Shown here: piece by piece, positions 25,241-33,672 of the stretch
How the letters are laid out: the number at the start of each line of letters is the position of its first letter
How positions within the stretch are numbered: the stretch's first letter is position 1
Notes under the pieces: generated by a model
Seen by the model: the letters and a program-made list of their open reading frames with translations, nothing else
Told to the model about the DNA's origin: nothing
The model's database searches: none
Source: an uncultured bacterium
GTDB taxonomy: Bacteria; Desulfobacterota; Syntrophorhabdia; Syntrophorhabdales; JANXAF01
Reading direction: 5' to 3'
DNA length: 64,000 nt
Assembly: GCA_938084905.1 (NCBI GenBank)
Contig: CALKEQ010000006.1
Location: 1-64,000 of the forward strand
Program-made: the position numbers and the translations under genes

Positions 25241-26773
25241 TCACTCGTTCAGTCTGTACAATTCCAGGGAGTACCTCTTCAATGATCCAAATTCCGGGAT
25301 TCTGACAGGTGAAAAACCGAAAGAAAGACTATCAGTTTGAGGAAAAATGGCTTTCCTTATATGCGAATCTAAAAGGATATACTCGACACCAGTTTTTCTC
25401 ATCTCTTCCCTTATTGATGGCCCATCTTTTCCTTTTAAAAGTAAAGGGCTAGCTTCAGCATAAAAGAGTACCCTTGAGTATTTTGGAAATGTGGCAATCC
25501 TTTTTCCTGAGAAACCGTTTTGCCTAAGGTAAAAACCAGCTTTTTTTAGCTCGAGCTTTTCCAGCCTGTAGGGCTTTATGGCAAATGGTAGAACGACCAA
25601 GATCAAAAGAATTATGAGAAAGTGGCGAAAATTAAAGTTCGGTTGCGAAAAAAAAGGTGTTCTTTTTAACCTTTCCATTAAAAGATAGGCCATCTCTTCG
25701 AGGCCTTTTGCCATCCATACGAAGGTGGGTATAGCTATATTGAGCCCATGCCTAGCCGAAAAGTAATAGGTTTGCAAAGTGTGGATATACGAAAATAATA
25801 GGGAGAGGATTACCCACATGAGTAAAAAGTACTTTGAGGTTCCAAGATCAAAGCGTCTAGATCCAACTCCGAAGGCAAGAAAAACTAAAAAAACTGGTCC
25901 GATAAGCTTCAGATACTTAAAGGCTATCTCGAGGAAAACAGAGACGTATCTAAACCTGTAAGCAATTTCGAAAAACCTACCTAGAGTTGGATGTAAGATT
26001 TCCATTTTCTCAATCTCATTTAAAATCGAAATAGGACTAGCCTCTAGAGTCAAACTCTTTAGACGGAGAATGAGCTGGATGGAATCGATTTCGCCGGTTA
26101 GGTGCTTAAGGATGATTAGGCCTTGAAGGGAAAAAAGTACAAGGAATGAGAGATAGAGAAAAGAGTAAAAGAGGAGTTCTTTTCTTTCCCTTTCATTCTC
26201 CTTTGCAGAATATATTCCCCAGAGGAGGACGAGCAAGGCGGATTCGATCCCCTCAACTCTTGTCAAAGTGGAAAGGAGGGAAAAGAGAGCCGAAATCAAA
26301 AAAAGGTACCATTTCTTTCTTTTAAAGCCAAGGAGAGCAAAAAAAAGGGATGAGAGAAAAAATGACCAGAAAAGGGGTTCTCGCAATACATCTGAGGAGT
26401 ATTCGACCACATGAGGACAAATCCCGAAAAATAGGGAAGAACAAAGAGCAAGGCGTGGATTCAAAAGTAACCTTATAAGTAGATAAAAGAGAAGGATTGA
26501 GATAGTTCCAAAAAAGACGGATACAACTCTTGCCGCGAGCTCCCAGTCATCGATTAAAAGGTAAAAGAGCCTTATAATTAAGGGATATAGGTGGAAGTAC
26601 GTAGCCTCTTTTCCAAAATTAGATTTGGCCTGTTCTATATAGAGGACCCCGTCTGAGGAGATAATCGGGGAGATGTAAATATGGAGCAAGCGGAGACCGA
26701 AGGAAAGAAGGAGTAAAAAGAAAAGGAAAAGCCACTCTCTCTTTCTTTCGCCTTCTTTCCAATCTCCTTCCAT
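25241..26773 (-). CDS. GT39/PMT_2-like membrane glycosyltransferase
   Basis: 510 aa with about ten or more hydrophobic segments (first at about 12-30), followed by a short soluble C-terminal part (about 405-510). The first extracytoplasmic loop has SSDGVLYIEQAK, resembling the ArnT/PMT_2 region where an acidic residue is catalytic; only one Asp is seen there, and DVLREPLF matches the second loop of the family. Such enzymes move a sugar from a polyprenyl-phosphate donor. The donor and acceptor are unknown. The gene follows a geranylgeranyl-reductase-like gene by 16 nt. Confidence 0.75.
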   Translation of the reverse strand: MEGDWKEGERKREWLFLFFLLLLSFGLRLLHIYISPIISSDGVLYIEQAKSNFGKEATYFHLYPLIIRLFYLLIDDWELAARVVSVFFGTISILLFYLLIRLLLNPRLALCSSLFFGICPHVVEYSSDVLREPLFWSFFLSSLFFALLGFKRKKWYLFLISALFSLLSTLTRVEGIESALLVLLWGIYSAKENERERKELLFYSFLYLSFLVLFSLQGLIILKHLTGEIDSIQLILRLKSLTLEASPISILNEIEKMEILHPTLGRFFEIAYRFRYVSVFLEIAFKYLKLIGPVFLVFLAFGVGSRRFDLGTSKYFLLMWVILSLLFSYIHTLQTYYFSARHGLNIAIPTFVWMAKGLEEMAYLLMERLKRTPFFSQPNFNFRHFLIILLILVVLPFAIKPYRLEKLELKKAGFYLRQNGFSGKRIATFPKYSRVLFYAEASPLLLKGKDGPSIREEMRKTGVEYILLDSHIRKAIFPQTDSLSFGFSPVRIPEFGSLKRYSLELYRLNE

Positions 26774-26789
26774 AAAGCCAAAACCTCTT

Positions 26790-27956
26790 TCAACCGGAAT
26801 CGGAAACTACTTTTCCGACTAAAGCCCTCAAAGCCTTATTCTGGATAAGGTCGTAAAGGGCAGAGACATGCCAGTCGAAATTCGCCTTACTCGCAACTAA
26901 ATCGAGAAGACCAAATGAATTTAAAAGACCAAACAACCTCTCAATGGTCGGATCGCTCATTCTTTTCCAGATCTTCCTTAAGCTCATTCCTCTTTCAATC
27001 TCCCTTTTTAATTTTTCATGCCACCTTCTTTCGTATTCACTTAGGATCTCTTCACCAAAAGCGCCTTTTTTCAGGGCTAAAGACGCAACCTCTGCTGCTA
27101 TCTGTGAACAGACAAGGCCAAAGTAAATCCCGCCACCTGTTGTAGTTTTCACTTGCCCGGCGCACCCTCCAACGGAGAGCGCCCTCTCTTTAAAGGTTCC
27201 GTAAACGAGCCCCTGCGGTATTCTTTTAAAAAAGGGACGAGAGGAATCTCCTACTGAAACTTTCTTTGAAAGGTAAAGAAGCCTCTTTCGAGGATCATCC
27301 TCACTCATGACGCCAAGTTTTACAGAGCATTCTCCGATAGGGACCATCCACCCGAATGCTCCTTGTGAAACAAGGGATCCTGTAAAAATCTGAACAGATC
27401 CATCATGGTCTAACTGGCAGACCTTTTGAGCTGCCTTAAGGAAAGAGGATGGATATCCTAGTCCGATTCTTTTTGCGAGTTCAGTTTGAGCTCCAGTTGC
27501 AAGTATGACCATCTTAGCCTTAATCTGGTTTAAGCCCCTATCCAAAACGGACTGAGCAATAACATCTACATATTCGTCCTTGATTTTAATCTCTCTGACT
27601 CTGTATCCGAATCTTACCTCGGCTCCACACCTTATTGCGTAGTCGAGTAAGGCACAGTCGAATCCTCTCCTGTCTAATACGTAAGCAATAGGTTTTGGGA
27701 AGCTGTAAGAAATGGAGGATCCGAAGGGAGAAACAAGCTTAATTTTTCTAATTTCGTGCAAAACTATCTCATCGGGAAGAGCTAAATACTCCTTTAGCTC
27801 AGTTCCCACAATTCCCGTACAGACTATCCCTTCTCCTATGTTGGTCTTTTTTTCGAGGATAACTACGTTGTATCCTTGAGAGGAGAGGATCCTTGCCGTG
27901 TTGAGGCCAGATGGTCCAGAGCCAACAACTATTACGTCGTAAATCCCCTTACCCAT
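26790..27956 (-). CDS. Geranylgeranyl-reductase-family FAD oxidoreductase
   Basis: 388 aa. The N-terminal FAD motif is VVGSGPSGLNTARIL with a downstream acidic VILEKK; CTGIVGTE and the YVLDRRGFD segment, the ATG(A) motif and GGCAGQVKTTTGGGIYFGL fit the GGR family that reduces isoprenoid double bonds in lipids, quinones or polyprenols. The substrate cannot be told from sequence. There is no Shine-Dalgarno, and a promoter -10 ends 8 nt before the ATG. A glycosyltransferase gene follows, so the pair may act on a lipid-linked sugar path (inference). Confidence 0.82.
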   Translation of the reverse strand: MGKGIYDVIVVGSGPSGLNTARILSSQGYNVVILEKKTNIGEGIVCTGIVGTELKEYLALPDEIVLHEIRKIKLVSPFGSSISYSFPKPIAYVLDRRGFDCALLDYAIRCGAEVRFGYRVREIKIKDEYVDVIAQSVLDRGLNQIKAKMVILATGAQTELAKRIGLGYPSSFLKAAQKVCQLDHDGSVQIFTGSLVSQGAFGWMVPIGECSVKLGVMSEDDPRKRLLYLSKKVSVGDSSRPFFKRIPQGLVYGTFKERALSVGGCAGQVKTTTGGGIYFGLVCSQIAAEVASLALKKGAFGEEILSEYERRWHEKLKREIERGMSLRKIWKRMSDPTIERLFGLLNSFGLLDLVASKANFDWHVSALYDLIQNKALRALVGKVVSDSG

Positions 27957-27964
27957 CGCTTTAT

Positions 27965-27994
27965 AGATTAGCTATTAGAAAAGAAAGAGGTCAA
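27965..27994 (-). promoter_or_regulatory. Promoter of the GGR-glycosyltransferase unit (leaderless)
   Basis: On the minus strand TTGACC (27989-27994), 18-nt spacer, TAATCT (27965-27970), ending 8 nt before the ATG at 27956. Confidence 0.6.
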
Positions 27995-28018
27995 GAAAAA
28001 AGTCCCGATAAGTTGGGT

Positions 28019-28024
28019 TATAAT
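28019..28024 (+). promoter_or_regulatory. -10 box of engB (leaderless)
   Basis: A consensus TATAAT ends 7 nt before the engB ATG, which has no Shine-Dalgarno. The -35 region is A-rich with no good hexamer. Confidence 0.5.
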
Positions 28025-28031
28025 GTTGTAA

Positions 28032-28631
28032 ATGAAGATCCTCAACGCACAGTTTTTCTGCAGTATTGTTGAGGTCTCACAGAGGAAGCTTGGAAATATA
28101 CCAGAAATAGGCTTCATCGGAAGATCGAATGTTGGGAAGTCCTCTCTAATAAATTGCCTCCTTTTAAGAAAAATAGCGAGAACAAGCTCGACTCCAGGTG
28201 CAACAAGAACCATAAATCTTTACTTAGTCGATTACGAGTTCAGAGCGAAAAGAAGGTCCCTTGTATTTTCCGATTTTCCTGGCTTTGGCTACACTGCATG
28301 TCCAGCTTACGTATACGAAAAATGGGAGAGGATGGTTGATTCGTATGTTTCTCAGAACTCCTTCATAAAGAGGATAGTCTGGGTTTTCGATATAAGAAGG
28401 GATTTTGACGAACTGGATTATGTAACTTTCGAGTGGCTCAATTCAAAAGGACTTAACTTTTCCCTCGTTGTAACCAAGGTGGACAAGGTTTCAAAAAATG
28501 AAATCAAAGGAAGAAGGGACTATTTTTTGAAGGTTACGGGTAATAGACCCATCTTTTTCGTATCCGCAAAAAATAGGGTAGGCAGGAAGGAACTCTTGAC
28601 ACACATCTTTGAAACTGTCAGTTCTTCATGA
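28032..28631 (+). CDS. engB: Ribosome biogenesis GTPase EngB/YsxC
   Basis: 199 aa. G1 is GRSNVGKSSLIN, G2 is in TPGATRTIN, G3 is DFPGFGYT and G4 is TKVDK, the standard EngB layout. It aids 50S subunit assembly. Translation starts at ATG 28032 just after a -10 box. The 3' end overlaps convergent pyrE by 6 nt. Confidence 0.95.
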   Translation: MKILNAQFFCSIVEVSQRKLGNIPEIGFIGRSNVGKSSLINCLLLRKIARTSSTPGATRTINLYLVDYEFRAKRRSLVFSDFPGFGYTACPAYVYEKWERMVDSYVSQNSFIKRIVWVFDIRRDFDELDYVTFEWLNSKGLNFSLVVTKVDKVSKNEIKGRRDYFLKVTGNRPIFFVSAKNRVGRKELLTHIFETVSSS

Positions 28632-29180
28632 CTTGCATTTTATTTCGCTTACTTTAAATATTGACCTGAAAATGTAACCTTTCCCCTCTATCGCTTCTTT
28701 TGCTCCCTCCTCACGATCGAGAAGGGCAAGTACCCCAATTACTTTCATATCAGCTTTTTCCGCTATTTCCACTGCCCTAAGGGAAGAGCTACCAGTTGTT
28801 ACAACATCCTCAAGTATCACAACGATTTCACCTTCTTTTAAGTTTTTTCCTCCCTCTATCCAGAGATTTTTTCCATAACCTTTTGGTTCCTTCCTTATAA
28901 AAAAGCCTTTGATTGGGTCTCCCTTTTTATAGGCGTAAAGTACTGTGGCACATACCAGAGGATCTGCTCCCACACTTACGCCCCCAACTGCGGAAACTTG
29001 ACCCATCTTTTTTAACTCTTCATAGAGCAGGAGGCCACTCAGGTACATACCCTCCGGATTTAGAGTAGTCTCCCTTGCGTCTATGTAGTAGTTGCTTTTT
29101 TTCCCGCTCTTTAAAATGAACTCCCCTTCCTCGTACGAAAGCTCCTTCAGAATCTCAAGTAGCCTTGTTCTTTCTTGCAT
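28626..29180 (-). CDS. pyrE: Orotate phosphoribosyltransferase
   Basis: 184 aa from the ATG at 29180 (GAGG four nt upstream); a TTG at 29204 is in frame but has no ribosome binding site. It converts orotate and PRPP to OMP. The PRPP-binding motif VVILEDVVTTGSS and GGVSVGADPL are present, with the N-terminal FILKSGKKSNYYIDAR. The start lies inside the macrodomain gene (26-nt overlap), so the two are coupled. It is last in a three-gene unit. Confidence 0.93.
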   Translation of the reverse strand: MQERTRLLEILKELSYEEGEFILKSGKKSNYYIDARETTLNPEGMYLSGLLLYEELKKMGQVSAVGGVSVGADPLVCATVLYAYKKGDPIKGFFIRKEPKGYGKNLWIEGGKNLKEGEIVVILEDVVTTGSSSLRAVEIAEKADMKVIGVLALLDREEGAKEAIEGKGYIFRSIFKVSEIKCKS

Positions 29181-29721
29181 TTTCCTCGAGTTTTTCAAAC
29201 TCAAAGATAAAGTACCTGATTATCTCTTCATCAATCAGGTAGACGTTTATTTCCTTGAGGGTTGTCATTTCGGAGGTGATGAAATTCCCTATCTCTTCGG
29301 TTATTATCTTTGCGCATCTGTCCTTTGGAAAACCGAAGATCCCAGCGCTTATGGCTGGCATTGAGATGGACCTAAAACCTCTCTCAGTGGCGAGCCTAAG
29401 AGTGCTTCTTACTGCACTTCTCAATTTTTCTTCCTCATCGCCCTCTCCCCATCTTGGGCCAACTGCGTGTATTACGTATTTTGCCTTAAGGTTTCCACCA
29501 GTTGTTATTGCACACGAACCGGTCGGTACGTATCCTATCTTGTCGCTCTCCTCCTGAATTATTTTCCCACCTTTTTTTACTATAGCTCCAGCAACGCCTC
29601 CGCCGTGCTTCAGATAATTATTTGCAGCGTTGACTATAGCGTCCGCATCACTCTCAGTTAGATCTCCTCTTACAACCCGGAGCGTAGTAGTGTTCAACTT
29701 AAGCTCTTTCAAAACCTCCAT
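29155..29721 (-). CDS. Macrodomain protein (ADP-ribose / O-acetyl-ADP-ribose hydrolase-like)
   Basis: 188 aa. It is a single macrodomain with VRGDLTESDADAIVNAANN, the GGGVAGAI loop and HAVGPRW, then SMPAISAGIFGFP. It likely binds or hydrolyses ADP-ribose derivatives, perhaps deacetylating O-acetyl-ADP-ribose. A GGGGGAGA precedes the ATG. It lies between a UDP-sugar pyrophosphorylase gene (9 nt away) and pyrE, so nucleotide metabolism is the common thread. Confidence 0.9.
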   Translation of the reverse strand: MEVLKELKLNTTTLRVVRGDLTESDADAIVNAANNYLKHGGGVAGAIVKKGGKIIQEESDKIGYVPTGSCAITTGGNLKAKYVIHAVGPRWGEGDEEEKLRSAVRSTLRLATERGFRSISMPAISAGIFGFPKDRCAKIITEEIGNFITSEMTTLKEINVYLIDEEIIRYFIFEFEKLEENARKNKAT

Positions 29722-29730
29722 ATTCTCCCC

Positions 29731-31104
29731 CTATTCAAGGTAAATCTCATCCCCTATCTCTATCCTTCTTCCTTTAATTTTCTCTCTACATTCGGTTGCA
29801 TCTAAAGCGAAAAAGGGGCTTATCTCACAACGGATATCCTTCGGCAAATCTATACCGCAAAGGGCGAGCCACTTTCTAAATAGATTTGACATGTCCCTTC
29901 TTGCCGTATCTGGAGAGGAGGGACCCTCTCTATTTTTTACAGGCGAGAACTCTTCTTCCCTTAAAATCTCAACTGCGCAAACCCTTTCTGTCCATCTGAG
30001 GGAGTCGAAAACGAAAGTTTCGAACTTGATGACCTTTAACTCCTCTCCGTCCTTTCCCAGGTATGCATTTTTAATAGCTGAATGGTAGGGGAGAGTAAAC
30101 CCTTGAAGATTTAACCTTTTTATAAAATCAATGGAAAAAACATGCATAGCCGCGTTTCCAGCCCAGAAAAGGAGATTTCCATCCCGATCCCTTATTGAGG
30201 CTATATCCATGGAAAGGTCCGAGTACTCGACAATAGCAGGTCTTCCAGAAATCTTAAGGTAGAGTCCGATTTTTTCATCTTCCCTTTCCTTCCTCACGAT
30301 CTTAAGAGACACATCTGCTCCAGAGAGAATATGATATCCTAAAAAGGCAGGGTCCGCAATCCTCACAAGAGGATTGTCCACCTGGAAGTAAAAGAGATAC
30401 CTGTATCCGCGCTCAAAAAGGGCCTCAAGAATACCGAGGTCATATATCCTCTTTATGGAATTTCCATGTCCGTTTGGACTTAGGAAAATCTCCGTCCTGT
30501 TCTTTATTATTAGTTTCCCATCCATGTCAAGAACGGGAAGCACCTCCTGATCAAAGATTATTACGTTCTCCCTCCTCATCCCGAAGAAGTGGTGCCTTTC
30601 AAAGAATTCTTCAATCTGCTCCTTTGTTTCCGGGTTTGTCATGATGAGAAGGGGAATCTCTGTAGAGTACTTTCTAGAAAGGGCGAGAATCTTTTCGGAG
30701 AATAGTTGGAAAAAGGTCTTCCCCTTCACAGGGGTTATTGGGAATAGGCCCTTCGGATAAGGACTGCCAAGTCTCGTCGCCTGTCCTCCTGCCACAAGAA
30801 GGCATGCAACCTTCCTTTCCTTAAGGAGCGACTCTCCTACGATTTTTGCCTCATTCTCTCTCCTTTTTTCCTCCTCAGTGCGTGGATAAGGTATGATATC
30901 TGGCGGTTCAATTTCGGAGAGACTCAATTCGATCTTTTTACCAAGCTTAAATTCAGAATAGAGAGAATTGAGAAGCCGAAAATCTACGTTTTTTAAGTTC
31001 CTGATGAAGATTGATTTTTCACTTTCCGAAAGCTTTAGCAGATGCTCTATGAGGTGGTTTTGGTTATACTTCTCCAAAACCCCTAATAGCTCCCTTTCTT
31101 CCAC
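29731..31104 (-). CDS. UDPGP-family nucleotidyltransferase (UAP1-like UDP-N-acetylhexosamine pyrophosphorylase)
   Basis: 457 aa. The UDPGP signature VAGGQATRLGSPYPKGLFP matches the eukaryote-type UAP1 group rather than bacterial GlmU or GalU. Other matches are the LIMTNPETKEQIEEFF strand, PNGHGN and FQVDNPLV. It should make a UDP-sugar from sugar-1-phosphate and UTP; UDP-GlcNAc is likely but not proven. The start is GTG at 31104, 6 nt after a consensus -10 box, with no Shine-Dalgarno. Confidence 0.85.
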   Translation of the reverse strand: MEERELLGVLEKYNQNHLIEHLLKLSESEKSIFIRNLKNVDFRLLNSLYSEFKLGKKIELSLSEIEPPDIIPYPRTEEEKRRENEAKIVGESLLKERKVACLLVAGGQATRLGSPYPKGLFPITPVKGKTFFQLFSEKILALSRKYSTEIPLLIMTNPETKEQIEEFFERHHFFGMRRENVIIFDQEVLPVLDMDGKLIIKNRTEIFLSPNGHGNSIKRIYDLGILEALFERGYRYLFYFQVDNPLVRIADPAFLGYHILSGADVSLKIVRKEREDEKIGLYLKISGRPAIVEYSDLSMDIASIRDRDGNLLFWAGNAAMHVFSIDFIKRLNLQGFTLPYHSAIKNAYLGKDGEELKVIKFETFVFDSLRWTERVCAVEILREEEFSPVKNREGPSSPDTARRDMSNLFRKWLALCGIDLPKDIRCEISPFFALDATECREKIKGRRIEIGDEIYLE

Positions 31105-31110
31105 CCTAAA

Positions 31111-31116
31111 ATTATA
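31111..31116 (-). promoter_or_regulatory. -10 box of the UAP1-macrodomain-pyrE operon (leaderless)
   Basis: Consensus TATAAT on the minus strand ends 6 nt before the GTG at 31104. No convincing -35 hexamer is found 16-18 nt upstream. Confidence 0.5.
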
Positions 31117-31151
31117 CCAACAAATTTTAAATTAGAAGATGGCCCTTCCAC

Positions 31152-31180
31152 TTGATTTTTGGGTACACATGATCTTTAAT
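31152..31180 (+). promoter_or_regulatory. Promoter of the TPR-pepQ-efp operon (leaderless)
   Basis: TTGATT (31152-31157), 17-nt spacer, TTTAAT (31175-31180). The -10 ends 8 nt before the ATG at 31189 and lies inside an inverted repeat. Confidence 0.65.
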
Positions 31181-31191
31181 TATCGATCATG
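31168..31191. promoter_or_regulatory. Inverted repeat over the -10 box and start codon (possible operator)
   Basis: CATGATC (31168-31174) and GATCATG (31185-31191) form a perfect 7-nt inverted repeat with 10 nt between, and the -10 box lies in the spacer. The right arm contains the ATG start codon. A dimeric repressor bound here would block the promoter; in RNA, if transcription started upstream, it would be a hairpin over the start. Confidence 0.45.
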
Positions 31192-31401
31192 GGTCGAGAA
31201 GTCTTATATTCACTTACCCTTGCGGATATATACCTGAAACAAGGTTCAAAATACAAGGCTCTGGAGATTTACGAGTACTTGCTGAAAAAGAATCCAGAAA
31301 AGGAGGAGATTAGGGTTCGCCTTGAGAATCTAAAGAAAGAGCTCGAAAGGAAGGGAGCCTTATCAAGCATAAAGGAAGTGATGAGAAAGAAGATCTGGTA
31401 A
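31189..31401 (+). CDS. Small TPR-like protein, 70 aa
   Basis: The first 45 residues fit one tetratricopeptide-type helix pair (SLTLADIYLKQGSKYKALEIYEYLL in outline, then NPEKEEIRVRL), followed by a charged helix. It may be a protein-binding adaptor; no partner is visible. The ATG has no Shine-Dalgarno and is 8 nt from a -10 box. It begins a unit with pepQ (2 nt after its stop). Confidence 0.75.
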   Translation: MGREVLYSLTLADIYLKQGSKYKALEIYEYLLKKNPEKEEIRVRLENLKKELERKGALSSIKEVMRKKIW

Positions 31402-31403
31402 TT

Positions 31404-32471
31404 ATGAAGGCAGAAAGAATAGAAAAGATCAGACAAATTATGTCCAGGTACGAACTCGATGGGATAATTCTCACAAGTCCTGAAAATATCTTCTACTTTT
31501 CTGGCTTTAGAGGCTCAGAAGGCATCCTCGTTGTAACAAAGGGTGACATTTTGCTTATAACCGATTTTAGATACGTAACTTATGCTAAAGAGGCTGTGGA
31601 AGGGGTAAAAGTGATAGAGAGAAAGAGGAACACCTATCCCCTTTCCGAAGTTGTATGGGCTTATGGGTTGAGGACTGTAGGTTTCGAATCCTTTCACACC
31701 AGTTACGCCGTTTATGAGGAATGGCGCGAAAGACTAAAAGATTCCAGACTTTTCCCGCTAAAAAAGGAAATTGATGAGATAAGAAAATGTAAGGAGCCAG
31801 AGGAGATAGACAGGATAAGATCTGCAATCAGAATAGCAGAAGAGGCCTTCATGGAAGTATACGAAAGGATAAGGCCAGGTAGAACAGAGAAAGAGATAGC
31901 CTCAGAACTTGACTTTGCCATGATGAAAAGGGGAGCGGAGAGACCCTCTTTCAGTACAATAGTTGCCTCGGGACAAAGATCGGCACTACCACACGCAATG
32001 CCATCAGACAGAAAGATAGAAGATGGGGACGTGTTGGTAATAGATTTTGGAGCCCAGTACGAGGGTTACTGTAGTGACCAGACATGCACATTATTTGTGG
32101 GTAATCCTCCTTCTCTTTTGAGGGAGATTCATCAGATAGTCTACGAGGCAAGAAGGAGGGCAATAGAGGTCATCTCTTCAGGTGTTCCAATAAGGAGCGT
32201 AGATTCAACGGTGAGAAGCTATATAGAGGAGAGAGGATACGGAGAGTATTTTGGTCATGGGACAGGCCATGGTATTGGATTGAGTGTCCATGAACTTCCA
32301 CAGATAAACGAGACGGTGGAGGGGGTATTTGAGGAGAACATGGTCGTAACTATCGAGCCTGGCATATACATCCCGAACGTTGGTGGTGTAAGACTTGAAG
32401 ATATGGTACTCGTTTGCGAAGGCTACTCCACCATTCTTACTGGATTGAGAAAGGACCCATACTTCCTATGA
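31404..32471 (+). CDS. pepQ: M24 Xaa-Pro aminopeptidase/dipeptidase
   Basis: 355 aa. The N-terminal creatinase-type domain (about 1-125) precedes the pita-bread metallopeptidase domain with metal ligands in DFGAQYEGYCSDQT, GHGTGHGIGL, IEPGIYIP and VRLEDM. It cleaves peptides with proline at position 2. Its place right before efp, which helps ribosomes at proline stretches, is common in bacteria. Confidence 0.92.
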   Translation: MKAERIEKIRQIMSRYELDGIILTSPENIFYFSGFRGSEGILVVTKGDILLITDFRYVTYAKEAVEGVKVIERKRNTYPLSEVVWAYGLRTVGFESFHTSYAVYEEWRERLKDSRLFPLKKEIDEIRKCKEPEEIDRIRSAIRIAEEAFMEVYERIRPGRTEKEIASELDFAMMKRGAERPSFSTIVASGQRSALPHAMPSDRKIEDGDVLVIDFGAQYEGYCSDQTCTLFVGNPPSLLREIHQIVYEARRRAIEVISSGVPIRSVDSTVRSYIEERGYGEYFGHGTGHGIGLSVHELPQINETVEGVFEENMVVTIEPGIYIPNVGGVRLEDMVLVCEGYSTILTGLRKDPYFL

Positions 32472-32481
32472 GGAGGTGAAA

Positions 32482-33048
32482 ATGCAGATTTCAACCTCAG
32501 AATTCAGAAAAGGGCTAAAAGTCCTAGTTGACGGCGAGCCCTATGTTATAGTCGATTTTCAGCACGTAAAACCGGGAAAAGGTGGGGCTTTTGTGAGGAC
32601 AAGAATAAAAAGCCTTATAACTGGTAATGTTCTCGATGTAACCTTCAGATCTGGGGAAAAGCTTGAGCTTCTAGAACTTGAGGAGAAAAAAATGCAGTAC
32701 CTGTACAGAGAAGGAACTAGATACTACTTTATGGATCAGGAAACCTACGATCAGGTCTTCATAGAAGAGGCGAGCCTAAAGGAGGCTACTAATTTTCTGA
32801 CAGAGGGTCTTGTAATCACAGTCTCCTTCTACAAGGGTAATCCAATAGGTGTGGAACTACCAAATTTCGTCGATTTGAGGGTCGTAAAAACTGAGCCAGG
32901 GATAAGGGGCGACACAGCTCAAAGTGCAACAAAGCCAGCAACCCTTGAAACAGGCTACACTTTGCAGGTTCCACTATTTGTGAATGAAGGTGACATAGTA
33001 AAGATAGATACAAGGACCGGTGAGTATATCGAAAGGGTTATGAAGTAG
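32482..33048 (+). CDS. efp: Translation elongation factor P
   Basis: 188 aa, full length. EF-P rescues ribosomes stalled at polyproline. The loop HVKPGKGGAF carries Lys33, the equivalent of the E. coli Lys34 that EpmA beta-lysylates; an EpmA gene lies at 44662-45603. The ATG at 32482 has GGAGG 5 nt upstream; a GTG at 32476 overlaps that site and is rejected. tmk starts at the next base after the stop. Confidence 0.96.
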   Translation: MQISTSEFRKGLKVLVDGEPYVIVDFQHVKPGKGGAFVRTRIKSLITGNVLDVTFRSGEKLELLELEEKKMQYLYREGTRYYFMDQETYDQVFIEEASLKEATNFLTEGLVITVSFYKGNPIGVELPNFVDLRVVKTEPGIRGDTAQSATKPATLETGYTLQVPLFVNEGDIVKIDTRTGEYIERVMK

Positions 33049-33672
33049 ATGTCTTTGTTCATAACCTTTGAGGGAATCGAAGGTTCGGGGAAGACCACCC
33101 AGATAAAATACCTTGAGGCCCATCTTAGAAAAAAAGGGTTTAGAGTTGTTCTAACGAGAGAACCTGGAGGCACTTACCTTGGAGAGAAACTTAGGAGTCT
33201 TTTGCTTAAAGGGAAGGTTAAAATTTGGCCATATGCGGAACTCTTTTTAATACTCGCTCAGAGGGCTCAACATGTGGAAGAGGTCATAGTCCCATCCCTA
33301 AGTGAAGGGAAACTGGTTCTATGCGATCGTTTCTCAGATGCGACACTTGCATATCAGGGATATGGGAGGGGAATAGACTTAAACCTCGTGAAAAATCTAA
33401 ACAACATAGCCACGAAGAACGTGAGACCCCATCTTACCTTCCTTATAGATTGCGATGTCGATCTGAGTCTGAAAAGGAGAGGTAAAGGGAGGGACAGATT
33501 CGAGCGTGAGGAAAGGGAGTTTCACGAAAGGGTAAGGAATGGCTACCTATCGATTGCAAGTTCTGAGCCGGATAGAATAAAGGTAATAGACGGAAATAAA
33601 AAGAAGGAAGCCCTAAAGAGGGAAATCATAGCCACTGTAGAGGAGATCATTTTGAGGCATGGCATTCACTGA
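33049..33672 (+). CDS. tmk: Thymidylate kinase
   Basis: 207 aa. It phosphorylates dTMP to dTDP. P-loop EGIEGSGKTTQ, the TREPGGT motif, the DRFSDATLAYQG motif and a LID region RRGKGRDRFE are present. It overlaps holB by 14 nt, the usual tmk-holB arrangement. Confidence 0.96.
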   Translation: MSLFITFEGIEGSGKTTQIKYLEAHLRKKGFRVVLTREPGGTYLGEKLRSLLLKGKVKIWPYAELFLILAQRAQHVEEVIVPSLSEGKLVLCDRFSDATLAYQGYGRGIDLNLVKNLNNIATKNVRPHLTFLIDCDVDLSLKRRGKGRDRFEREEREFHERVRNGYLSIASSEPDRIKVIDGNKKKEALKREIIATVEEIILRHGIH

